From: Ectorhizobium quercum
GTDB taxonomy: Bacteria > Pseudomonadota > Alphaproteobacteria > Rhizobiales > Rhizobiaceae
Direction of reading: 5' to 3'
NCBI RefSeq assembly: GCF_026552795.1
Contig: NZ_JANFPI010000003.1
Span: 434,001-498,000 of the forward strand
DNA: 64,000 bases
The position numbers and the translations under genes are program-made. Position 1 is the first letter of the stretch; each line of letters begins with the position of its first letter. The notes under the pieces are model-generated. The model worked only from the letters and a program-made list of their open reading frames with translations, made no database searches and was not told where the DNA came from. Shown piece by piece: positions 8,171 through 18,916 of the stretch.

Positions 8171-8842
8171 ATGACAGATTATGAAGCCGCACGCGTACAT
8201 ATGGTGGACAGCCAGCTTAGGACGACGGACGTGACGTCCCATACTGTTCTCTCGGCATTTCTGACGGTGCCGCGCGAGGCTTTCCTTCCCGATGCCTTGA
8301 AGCCGTTTGCCTATGTCGACGAGGACATGCCGATCACGCAGGCCGTTCCCGGGACCGAGCCCCGCTATATCATGGAGCCGTCGCCGCTCGCCAAGCTGAT
8401 CCAGCTTGCCGATATCCGCAAGACGGACGTTGTGCTGGAAGTCGGCTCTGCCGAAGGCTATGTGGCCGCGGTTCTGTCCCTCCTGGCCGGTTCGGTCGTG
8501 GCGCTGGAAAGCGACGAGGTTCTGGCCGCATCCTCGGCGCAGACGCTTTCGGCGCTTGGCTATGACAATGTTGCCGTCGTGACCGGCGTCTTGCCGCAGG
8601 GCTATCCGTCGGAAGCGCCCTACGACCTGATTTTCCTGAACGGTGCTGCCGAGGAAGTGCCGGAAGCGCTGTTGTCGCAGCTTCGCGACGGCGGACGTCT
8701 GGTCGCCGTTACCGGCAACGGCCATGCGGCGCGGGCGACGGTCATCAGCCGCGAAGGCACCCATTATTCGACGGTGCGCTACTTCAACGCCGCCATCAAG
8801 GTTCTGCCGGGCTTCCGCAAGGCTGCCGAATTCGTATTCTGA
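8171..8842 (+). CDS. Protein-L-isoaspartate O-methyltransferase-like protein
   Basis: A 223-residue protein of the Pcm superfamily: N-terminal VDSQLRTTDVTSHTVLSAF and the PREAFLP box, then a Rossmann SAM fold. The SAM loop reads EVGSAEGY where catalytically proven Pcm enzymes have EIGTGSGY, and the usual substrate loop TISQPYIV is replaced by EPSPLAKL. It is a diverged paralogue; the canonical-looking copy lies at 28514-29155. True repair activity is uncertain. The start at 8171 is chosen because family members begin at MTDYEAAR; the open frame reaches 8129. A strong terminator follows, so it is probably monocistronic here. Confidence 0.8.
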   Translation: MTDYEAARVHMVDSQLRTTDVTSHTVLSAFLTVPREAFLPDALKPFAYVDEDMPITQAVPGTEPRYIMEPSPLAKLIQLADIRKTDVVLEVGSAEGYVAAVLSLLAGSVVALESDEVLAASSAQTLSALGYDNVAVVTGVLPQGYPSEAPYDLIFLNGAAEEVPEALLSQLRDGGRLVAVTGNGHAARATVISREGTHYSTVRYFNAAIKVLPGFRKAAEFVF

Positions 8843-8868
8843 AACGCAGGGACAAACGCCGTTTAACG

Positions 8869-8898
8869 AAGGCCGGGCAGGCGATGCCCGGCCTTTTG
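8869..8898 (+). terminator. Terminator after the methyltransferase-like gene
   Basis: A perfect 11-bp stem AAGGCCGGGCA / TGCCCGGCCTT (8869-8879 and 8885-8895) is followed by TT. Confidence 0.8.
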
Positions 8899-9145
8899 CG
8901 TTGTCCGTCGAATACAAGGGCAACAAAGCTGTGCATGCGGCACGAATTGTCAAAGGTTGAGATTCCGTTACCGCCGCTCATCGCCTAGGATCGGTTCCGA
9001 ATCGGCTTCCGACCGGGAATCGCTTCGTTGTGTCTGGAGCCGTTCCGGCCATAGCGGGAACCGGTTTGGCGGAAGACCAAAGAGATGGAGCGTTGAAGGT
9101 GATCCCGTTTTTCACCGGAAATGCTCTCGGCAAACGGGGATTGAA
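8899..9145. other. Intergenic stretch upstream of popZ
   Basis: After the terminator I see no gene, repeat or convincing promoter in these ~250 bases. The popZ frame is open back to 8957, but composition and the DUF2497 start argue for the ATG at 9146. From memory, related genomes carry tolC at this point. Confidence 0.5.
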
Positions 9146-10081
9146 ATGGCTCAGCCAAGTGTAGCGCGTGAACCGTCGATGGAAGAAATTCTGGCCTCCA
9201 TCCGCCGGATTATCGAAAGCAACGAGCCCGGGGCACTGCTTTCCGGGCAGGCGGGCGACGAACCGGTCTCCGGATTCGACTACACTGAGGAAGATCAGGC
9301 CGGCGCGGATTTTGCCGATGCGTCGCATCCCGTCGTTGCCGACAGCGCGGGCATGCCGTTGAGAGCAGCCAATACGGCGGTTCCGCCGCGCGCGGAGCGC
9401 GAAGCTCCGGCGGCTCCCGCAGAGAAGCCGCAGTCGCTGGCCGATATCGCCGCCCGCGTCCGCGCCGCCGCCGACCGCCCGGCACCGGCAGTGCCGCAGC
9501 GCGAGGAATCGTCGCTGTTCCCGCAGCCTTCGCTGCTTCACCCGGTTGCCGGTCAGGGGGCGCCGGCCCGGACGTCGACGGAACCGGCCGCGGCGCCCGA
9601 GCCTGCGATCCCGCGCTCTACCGTCGAGGATCTGCCGCTGCGCGCGGCGGCGCCTCTTCACGCGCCGGATCCGTCGCAGTCCGTCGTGCCGAACCTGTCG
9701 TCCTTCGAGGGCGAGACCGTTGCGGCGGCCGACACGGCGGTGTCGGGCTACGAGGCCGAGGCCGAGGCCGATACGCACGGGCCGGACCTGACTTTCGCCG
9801 CACCCGGGCAGGATGGCGGGCAGGCTGTTGCCGACGACGCGCCCGTGGCCGAATCGGCGGCGCTGTCACTTTTGTCCAGCGAGACCGGAGCGCTGGTCGC
9901 GCGGTCTTTCGACGAGCTTGCGGAAGCCGTCGACGGCGCGCAGCGCCGTTCGCTCGACGAGATTGCCGAAGAGCTTTTGCGCCCGATGCTGCGCGAATGG
10001 CTGGACGACAACCTGCCGACGCTGGTCGAGCGGCTGGTGCGCGAGGAGATCGAGCGCGTGGCGCGCGGTCCCCGCCGCTGA
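9146..10081 (+). CDS. popZ: Polar organising protein PopZ-like (DUF2497)
   Basis: A 311-residue acidic, proline/alanine-rich protein with the two conserved ends of PopZ. The N-terminal helix is [19 protein letters not shown] (residues ~9-27). The C-terminal helices run from ~238, with [20 protein letters not shown] and then the [16 protein letters not shown] end. The ~200-residue middle is low-complexity and expected to be disordered. In Caulobacter and Agrobacterium PopZ assembles polar condensates that tether the origin or mark the growth pole. No signal or membrane segment; cytoplasmic. It is followed by a terminator and then valS. Confidence 0.85.
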   Translation: MAQPSVAREPSMEEILASIRRIIESNEPGALLSGQAGDEPVSGFDYTEEDQAGADFADASHPVVADSAGMPLRAANTAVPPRAEREAPAAPAEKPQSLADIAARVRAAADRPAPAVPQREESSLFPQPSLLHPVAGQGAPARTSTEPAAAPEPAIPRSTVEDLPLRAAAPLHAPDPSQSVVPNLSSFEGETVAAADTAVSGYEAEAEADTHGPDLTFAAPGQDGGQAVADDAPVAESAALSLLSSETGALVARSFDELAEAVDGAQRRSLDEIAEELLRPMLREWLDDNLPTLVERLVREEIERVARGPRR

Positions 10082-10136
10082 CCTAGGTCGCCGGGACCGG
10101 TCGGTTTCCGGCGTCTTCGCGACAATTCGCCTTTGG

Positions 10137-10166
10137 GCCGCTCCGGGCAACGGGGCGGCTTTTTTA
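10137..10166 (+). terminator. Terminator between popZ and valS
   Basis: GCCGCTCC (10137-10144) pairs, with one G-T wobble, to GGGGCGGC (10152-10159), followed by seven T residues. Confidence 0.8.
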
Positions 10167-10229
10167 TTGACTCGGCCTCCGCCATCCGGTTTACAAACCG
10201 GCATCTTCAAATCCTATTCAGGTCCGAAA

Positions 10230-13073
<2,844 letters not shown>

Positions 13074-13101
13074 GCCGGATTCGGCAGAGGTTGTCAGGCA
13101 A

Positions 13102-13130
13102 AAGGCGGGGTGATGATCCCCGCCTTTTCC
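13102..13130 (+). terminator. Terminator of valS
   Basis: AAGGCGGGG (13102-13110) pairs with CCCCGCCTT (13118-13126) around a 7-nt loop and is followed by TT. Confidence 0.75.
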
Positions 13131-13581
13131 GTTTCGTGGGGCGGTGACGTTTCGGAAAGCATGTTTCCGACAAAAATCCGGGGCGGGGGACTTTGTGACG
13201 ATTCAGCAACAGTTTTACACAAGAGTCACAGCGCTGACCGCGTGGCCGGATTTTGTCCACTTCCCGCCACAAACGAAGCGCAGCGATAGGGCCGTGGCGA
13301 GCGGATTGCCGGGCCCGGTCCTGTCAAGAAAAGTCGCCACGAACGGGTTTTTAAAGCCGTATGGCGCCTGTCCGGGGCAGGGTGGGCAAGTGCCAGGGGG
13401 AGTTGGCGGCGATGCCGTTAAATTACCCGAAATGGCTTTTAGTGTAGGGACGTCTTCCGCAATGGAGCGCTGTTTGCGGCTCGGGGAGGACGCCTTGCAG
13501 GGTGCGGGGTTTGTGCCTGTCGAAGGGAGCACCTGAATGGCTGCTGCCGTTAGGTAAGGCTGAAGGAAAGTTGTCGTAACC
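13131..13581. other. Long leader region of exoR
   Basis: About 450 bases with no credible coding frame. Local base composition shifts (A-rich patches near 13170 and 13200, G-rich tracts near 13380), as expected for a promoter and leader. I could not identify a definite -35/-10 pair or ChvI box by eye. The exoR start is preceded by AAGGAAAG. Confidence 0.4.
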
Positions 13582-14388
13582 ATGTGGAATGTCGAGTTGA
13601 ACCGCGTGAGCAGAATGACCGCTGGATGCGCCCTTGCCGCGATTGCGTTTGCGGCTGCACACGCTCCCGTGCGGGCCTTTGACATCAACAGCGGCGTCTC
13701 CAAGGAATCCGGTCCGTTCGACCTCTTCAAGTTCGGCTTCAAGGCCTACAAGAACGGCCAGAAGCAGGAAGCGGTCGAGGCATACCGCTATGCCGCCGAA
13801 AAGGGGCACACCGGCTCCCGCTGGGCTCTGGCCAACATGTATGCCTATGGCGACGGCGTGGCGCAGAACGATTTCGAGGCCTTCAAGATCTACAGCGAGA
13901 TTGCCAACGAGGGCATCGAGCCCGGTTCCGGCGATACGGGCTTCTTCATCAACGCGTTGATGGCGCTTGCGAACTACTATCGCAACGGCATTCCCGGAAG
14001 CCCGGTGAAAATCGACCTCATGCAATCCCGCCAGCTTTATTTCCAGGCGGCGTCCACCTTCGGCGTTCCCGAAGCGCAGTACCAGCTTGCCCGCATGATT
14101 CTGGCCGGCGAGGGCGGCAGGGCCAATGTGTTGCAGGCCAAGAAATGGCTGAACCAAGCCAGCAAGAGCGGCCACGCCGGCGCAATGGCGGTTTTCGGAA
14201 ACCTGCTTTTCGAGGAAGGGCAGGGCGCGCGCGGCCTGGCGTTCATGACCGCCGCACTCGACCGCTGCAATCCGAAGGATTGCCCGTGGATGCAGAGCCT
14301 TCAGGAACAGGCCTTTGCCGTCGCATCGGAAAACGACCGCCGCGCCGCCATCTCGCTGGCCGGCAATATCACCCGCAGCGGCGATTGA
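13582..14388 (+). CDS. exoR: Exopolysaccharide negative regulator ExoR (Sel1-repeat periplasmic protein)
   Basis: A 268-residue protein, the same length as ExoR of Sinorhizobium. The signal peptide ends near residue 32 (APVRAFD). Sel1-like repeats follow, with recognisable units AEKGHTGSRWALANMYAYGD, ASTFGVPEAQYQLARMILAG and ASKSGHAGAMAVFGNLLFEE. In rhizobia ExoR binds the sensor ExoS/ChvG in the periplasm and holds the ChvG-ChvI pathway off; acid or invasion signals degrade it, switching on succinoglycan and host-interaction genes. The region around WALANMYA corresponds to the segment tied to ExoR turnover. Convergent with xthA, 26 bp apart. Confidence 0.93.
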   Translation: MWNVELNRVSRMTAGCALAAIAFAAAHAPVRAFDINSGVSKESGPFDLFKFGFKAYKNGQKQEAVEAYRYAAEKGHTGSRWALANMYAYGDGVAQNDFEAFKIYSEIANEGIEPGSGDTGFFINALMALANYYRNGIPGSPVKIDLMQSRQLYFQAASTFGVPEAQYQLARMILAGEGGRANVLQAKKWLNQASKSGHAGAMAVFGNLLFEEGQGARGLAFMTAALDRCNPKDCPWMQSLQEQAFAVASENDRRAAISLAGNITRSGD

Positions 14389-14414
14389 CCGGTCATCGAT
14401 TCTGGCGCGTTCCG

Positions 14415-15206
14415 TCAGAATTCGAAGGAAAATTCTCCGGTCATCGGCACATGGTCGGACGGCTTCTCCCAGCCGCGGACATGTTTTTCCACCGCCGCTG
14501 AAACGAGACGGCCCGCCGCTTCCGGCGACAGCATCAGGTGATCGATGCGGATGCCGTTGTTCTTCTGCCAGGCGCCGGCCTGATAATCCCAGAACGTATA
14601 GATTTTCGCAGCATCGCTGACTGCGCGCAACGCGTCGGTGAAGCCGAGGTTCTCGAGACGCCTGAACGCCGCCCGCGTTTGGGGCAGGAACAATGCGTCG
14701 CCCTCCCAGACCCTCGGGTCGTGGCAGTCGAAAGGCTCGGGAATGACGTTGTAGTCGCCGGCGAGAATGAACGGCTCCTCCAGAGCGAGCCGGTCCCCGG
14801 CAAAGCGGGCGAGACGGTCCATCCATGCCAGCTTGTAGGGATATTTCACCGGGTCGTCGGGCGGGTTTCCGTTCGGCAGATAGAGCGAGCAGACGCGTAA
14901 CGCCCCGCCCTTGACGGAGAAGACGCCTTCGATGAAGCGGGCCTGCCCGTCCGCATCGTCGCCCGGCAGTCCACGATTGACTTCGTCGGGGCGGGTCTTC
15001 GAGAGCAGGGCCACGCCGTTGAACCCCTTCTGCCCGTGCGTCTCGACGTGATAGCCGAGCGCTTCGATCTCCAGACGCGGAAACGTCTCGTCGACGGACT
15101 TGATCTCCTGAAGGCAGACGATGTCGGGGGAGGAATCCTTCAGCCACTGGCAAAGGTTCTCGATGCGCGCCTTGACGCCGTTGATGTTCCAGGTGGCGAT
15201 CTTCAA
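14415..15206 (-). CDS. xthA: Exodeoxyribonuclease III
   Basis: A 263-residue endonuclease/exonuclease/phosphatase-fold enzyme of base excision repair that cuts at abasic sites and trims 3' blocks. Motifs in order: TWNINGVKAR (start), VCLQEIKS with the metal-binding Glu, CSLYLPNGNPP, the catalytic AGDYNVIPEPFDCHDP, IRIDHLMLSP and the terminal SDHVPMTGEF with the Asp-His pair. Full length. It is followed on the opposite strand by exoR; upstream is the Fe-S assembly gene 30 bp away on the same strand, so the two may be co-transcribed. Confidence 0.95.
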   Translation of the reverse strand: MKIATWNINGVKARIENLCQWLKDSSPDIVCLQEIKSVDETFPRLEIEALGYHVETHGQKGFNGVALLSKTRPDEVNRGLPGDDADGQARFIEGVFSVKGGALRVCSLYLPNGNPPDDPVKYPYKLAWMDRLARFAGDRLALEEPFILAGDYNVIPEPFDCHDPRVWEGDALFLPQTRAAFRRLENLGFTDALRAVSDAAKIYTFWDYQAGAWQKNNGIRIDHLMLSPEAAGRLVSAAVEKHVRGWEKPSDHVPMTGEFSFEF

Positions 15207-15236
15207 GACGCGCTCCGCGAGTGGGATGTAGGGATG

Positions 15237-15566
15237 TCAGATGGAGAAGCTGGTGCCGCAGCCGCAGCTTGCAACTGCGTTCGGGTTCTTGATCTGGAAC
15301 GATTGACCGAGCAGGTTATCGACGAAATCGATCTCGGAGCCTTCCATGTAGATCAGCGACATGCTGTCGATCAGGACTTTCGCGCCGTCGCGTTCGATGA
15401 TCTGGTCGTCGTCGGCCGGATCGTCCGCAAGATCGAACTTGTAGGAAAAGCCGGAACAGCCGCCGCCCTCGACCGAAATGCGCAGGGCCTGCTTGCCTGC
15501 CTCGGCGCCGATGATCTGGCTGATGCGCCGGGCCGCTGATTCGGAAAGGGTAATGTTCGTTGTCAT
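15237..15566 (-). CDS. erpA: A-type iron-sulfur cluster insertion protein
   Basis: A 109-residue HesB/IscA/ErpA protein that carries Fe-S clusters to apo-enzymes. The three cluster cysteines are present: GGGCSGFSY near residue 37 and CGCGTSF at the C-terminus. The frame is open to 15803, but the ATG at 15566 (MTTNITLSE) has GGAGGTTTG directly upstream and matches the family length. No isc or suf genes are adjacent; the gene is divergent from dgt with ~200 bp between starts. ErpA or a SufA/IscA paralogue cannot be told apart from the sequence alone. Confidence 0.9.
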   Translation of the reverse strand: MTTNITLSESAARRISQIIGAEAGKQALRISVEGGGCSGFSYKFDLADDPADDDQIIERDGAKVLIDSMSLIYMEGSEIDFVDNLLGQSFQIKNPNAVASCGCGTSFSI

Positions 15567-15765
15567 CTTCAAACCTCCATGCGGTTCAAGGCCGCGCGGG
15601 TTGTCATTACTTTGCGCCGTTTCGCCAAACCGCCGAGAAAAGGGATTATAGTCCTGATTCGAACGGGCCGCCATCGCGTTGCGAGCGCGCTGCACGGCTT
15701 TCCGGCATCCGGATTTATAGGTATGGAGGCGAAAGCATGACGTCAATGGGTTGGATGAGGCGCTG

Positions 15766-16983
15766 ATGACGATAGACAGGACAGCATTGGGGTTCGGCAA
15801 CACGGCGCCCGCGATCTATGCGGCGGATCCCTGGGCCTCGCGCGGTCGTCTGTTCCCCGAGGACGTCAGTCCGACCCGTTCCGAATTCCAGCGCGACCGC
15901 GACCGCATCGTCCACACCACCGCCTTTCGCCGCCTGAAGCACAAGACGCAGGTGTTCATCGGCCCTGACGGCGACCATTACCGCACGCGGCTGACCCATA
16001 CGATCGAGGTGGCGCAGGTGGCCCGCGCGCTGGCGCGGGCGCTGCGTCTCGACGAGGATCTGGCCGAGGGCATCGCGCTCGTCCACGATTTCGGCCACAC
16101 GCCCTTCGGCCACACCGGAGAGGACGCGCTCGACGAGATGCTGAAGCCCTATGGCGGCTTCGACCATAATGCCCAGTCGCTCAGGATCGTCACCAGGCTG
16201 GAACGACGCTATGCCGACTTCGACGGCATCAACCTCACCTGGGAGGCGCTGGAGGGGCTGGTGAAGCACAACGGCCCGCTTCTGACGCCGGACGGCGAGG
16301 GAACGCGCGGGCCCGTGCCGCAGCCGATCCTCGATTACTGCGAGGTTCACGACCTGCAACTGGCGAGCTACGCCAGCCTGGAGGCGCAGGTGGCGGCGAT
16401 TGCCGACGACATTGCCTACAATACCCACGATATCGACGACGGCCTGCGGTCGGGCTATCTCACCTTCGAGATGCTGGAGGACATTCCCTTCCTCGCCGGA
16501 TTGATGGCCGAGGTGCGGGCACGTTATCCTGATCTTGAGGCGACGCGCTTTGCCAACGAGATCCAGCGCCGCCAGATCACCCGCATGGTGGAGGACGTGA
16601 TCCACGTCGCGCAGACGCGGCTGAAGGCGCTTGCGCCGCAAAGTGCAGACGATATCCGCGCCGCCGGGCAGGTGATGGCCACCTTCTCGCCGGAGATGGC
16701 GGCGACCGACCGGCAGATCAAGGCGCTGCTTTTCTCGCGCATCTACCGGCACCCGGAGATCATGCGCATCCGCGAGGGGGCGGCGAAAATCGTGCGCGAC
16801 CTGTTCACGGCCTATATGAACGATCCACGGGAAATGCAGAGCCACTACTGGATCGATCACATCGCCGGGCTGAGCGAGGCGGCGAGGGCGCGCCACGTCG
16901 GGGACTATCTGGCCGGTATGACGGACAGCTATGCGGTGAATGCGCATCGGCGTTTGTTTGACCGGACTCCGGATTTGCGATAG
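15766..16983 (+). CDS. dgt: dGTP triphosphohydrolase-like protein
   Basis: A 405-residue HD-domain phosphohydrolase (Dgt type 2) that removes triphosphate from deoxynucleotides to balance pools. HD residues are seen in [20 protein letters not shown] and [21 protein letters not shown], with the second metal Asp in [14 protein letters not shown]. The neighbouring [10 protein letters not shown] block is the family signature. The start at 15766 (MTIDRTA) follows GATGAGG; the in-frame ATG at 15751 is less well placed. argS begins 112 bp downstream on the same strand, a pairing common in alphaproteobacteria. Confidence 0.93.
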   Translation: MTIDRTALGFGNTAPAIYAADPWASRGRLFPEDVSPTRSEFQRDRDRIVHTTAFRRLKHKTQVFIGPDGDHYRTRLTHTIEVAQVARALARALRLDEDLAEGIALVHDFGHTPFGHTGEDALDEMLKPYGGFDHNAQSLRIVTRLERRYADFDGINLTWEALEGLVKHNGPLLTPDGEGTRGPVPQPILDYCEVHDLQLASYASLEAQVAAIADDIAYNTHDIDDGLRSGYLTFEMLEDIPFLAGLMAEVRARYPDLEATRFANEIQRRQITRMVEDVIHVAQTRLKALAPQSADDIRAAGQVMATFSPEMAATDRQIKALLFSRIYRHPEIMRIREGAAKIVRDLFTAYMNDPREMQSHYWIDHIAGLSEAARARHVGDYLAGMTDSYAVNAHRRLFDRTPDLR

Positions 16984-17094
16984 GCAGCGGCGGAATAATT
17001 TCAGCAGCGTGCCGGCGAAGCTGGCGGAGCGGGGCGTGCTTGTGCCGGAACCGCCCCGCATAGGGCTGTGCGGCGGGCAGACGTGGACGGGACA

Positions 17095-18852
17095 ATGAAC
17101 CTTTTTACCGATTTTGGAACGCGGATCGCCAGGGCGCTCGAGGAAATCGACGTCGTGCGCGAAAAGCGCGATGCGCTGGATTTCTCCCGGGTTGCCGTCG
17201 AGCCTCCGCGCGACCCGGCGCATGGCGACGTGGCCACCAATGCGGCGATGGTGCTGTCCAAGCCGCTCGGGCTCAATCCGCGCGCGCTTGGCGAGATCAT
17301 CGCCGACAAGCTGAAGCAGGACCCGGAAGTGGATGACGTCAACGTCGCCGGCCCGGGCTTCATCAATGTCCGCCTGTCCGTGGGCTACTGGCAGCGACTT
17401 CTCAGGACCATCGTCACGGAAGGCGAGGATTACGGCCGCTCGTCGGTCGGCGCGGGCCGCAAGGTCAATGTGGAATATGTGTCCGCGAACCCGACGGGTC
17501 CGATGCATGTCGGTCATTGCCGCGGCGCCGTCGTCGGCGACACGCTGGCCAATCTGCTGGCCTTTGCCGGCTATGACGTGACCAAGGAATATTACATCAA
17601 CGATGCCGGCGCCCAGGTTGGCGTCCTGGCGCGCTCGGTTTTCCTGCGCTACCGCGAGGCGCTGGGCGAGGAGATCGGCGAAATCCCCGCCGGCCTCTAT
17701 CCCGGCGATTATCTGAAGCCGGTGGGCGAGGCGCTGAAGGAGGAGTTCGGAACGAAGCTTCTGACCATGCCGGAGGAAGAATGGCTGCCGATCGTTCGCG
17801 ACCGCGCCATCGATGCGATGATGGTGATGATCCGCAGCGATCTCGCGGCGCTGAACGTGCGCCACGACGTGTTCTTTTCCGAGCGGACCCTGCATGCGGG
17901 CAATGCCGGGCCGATCCTCAGCGCCATCAATGACCTGACCTTCAAGGGGCATGTCTATCGCGGCACGCTGCCGCCGCCGAAGGGGCAGCTTCCGGAAGAC
18001 TGGGAGGATCGCGAGCAGACGCTGTTCCGCTCCACCGAGGTGGGCGACGATATCGACCGCCCGCTGATCAAGTCGGACGGTTCCTACACCTATTTCGCGG
18101 CGGATGTGGCCTATTTCAAGAACAAGTTCGACCGCGGTTTCTCCGAGATGATCTACGTTCTCGGTGCGGATCACGGCGGTTACGTCAAGCGTCTGGAAGC
18201 CGTCTGCCGCGCTGTTTCCGAAGGCTCGGCGAAGCTGACGGTCCTGCTGTGCCAGCTCGTGAAGCTTTACCGCGACGGCGAGCCGGTGAAGATGTCCAAG
18301 CGTTCCGGCGATTTCGTCACGCTGCGCGAGGTGGTCGACGAGGTGGGGCGCGATTCCGTGCGCTTCATGATGCTCTACCGCAAGAGTTCGGAACCGCTCG
18401 ATTTCGATTTCGCCAAGGTGACGGAGCAGTCCAAGGACAACCCGGTCTTCTACGTGCAATATGCGCATGCGCGCTGCACCTCGGTGTTCCGGCAGGCGGA
18501 GGAAGCCTTCCCCGGCATCGGCCGCGATCCGGCGGCATTGGCCGCCGCCGTCGAGGGAATCACCGATCCCAGCGAGCTTCAGCTCATCGCCAAGCTGGCC
18601 GAATATCCGCGTCTGATCGAGCAGGCGAGCCTCTCGCAGGAGCCGCACAGGGTGGCTTTTTACCTTTACGATCTCGCCAGCGCCTTCCATGCGCACTGGA
18701 ATAAAGGTAAAGATCAACCGGAATTACGGTTTGTTAACGATAAAAATAGAGAATCCACGCTTGCCAGACTAGGGCTGGTGCATGCTGTCGCAAGCGTTCT
18801 GAAGTCCGGGCTCACCGTTACGGGCACCGACGCGCCGCTGGAAATGCGATAG
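17095..18852 (+). CDS. argS: Arginyl-tRNA synthetase
   Basis: A 585-residue class I synthetase. The HIGH-type motif is HVGH in [18 protein letters not shown] (residues ~137-140), the KMSK motif sits near residue 399 ([13 protein letters not shown]), the N-terminal Add-1 domain contacts the tRNA D-loop and the C-terminal DALR anticodon domain ends the protein. Arginine activation by this enzyme requires bound tRNA. The ATG at 17095 (MNLFTDF) is chosen over the upstream in-frame 17068 because it matches the family start. The SPOR-domain gene follows 64 bp downstream. Confidence 0.96.
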   Translation: MNLFTDFGTRIARALEEIDVVREKRDALDFSRVAVEPPRDPAHGDVATNAAMVLSKPLGLNPRALGEIIADKLKQDPEVDDVNVAGPGFINVRLSVGYWQRLLRTIVTEGEDYGRSSVGAGRKVNVEYVSANPTGPMHVGHCRGAVVGDTLANLLAFAGYDVTKEYYINDAGAQVGVLARSVFLRYREALGEEIGEIPAGLYPGDYLKPVGEALKEEFGTKLLTMPEEEWLPIVRDRAIDAMMVMIRSDLAALNVRHDVFFSERTLHAGNAGPILSAINDLTFKGHVYRGTLPPPKGQLPEDWEDREQTLFRSTEVGDDIDRPLIKSDGSYTYFAADVAYFKNKFDRGFSEMIYVLGADHGGYVKRLEAVCRAVSEGSAKLTVLLCQLVKLYRDGEPVKMSKRSGDFVTLREVVDEVGRDSVRFMMLYRKSSEPLDFDFAKVTEQSKDNPVFYVQYAHARCTSVFRQAEEAFPGIGRDPAALAAAVEGITDPSELQLIAKLAEYPRLIEQASLSQEPHRVAFYLYDLASAFHAHWNKGKDQPELRFVNDKNRESTLARLGLVHAVASVLKSGLTVTGTDAPLEMR

Positions 18853-18916
18853 CCTGTCACCATTTACCCACAATGCGCTGGCATGGAAATGCACGCGTTG
18901 AGAGTAGGTGTAAGTG

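Noticed and set aside
15715..18717. 1000-codon minus-strand open frame opposite dgt and argS
   Set aside because: Arg/His/Asp/Ala-biased translation with no domain; a GC-rich antisense shadow of two certain genes.
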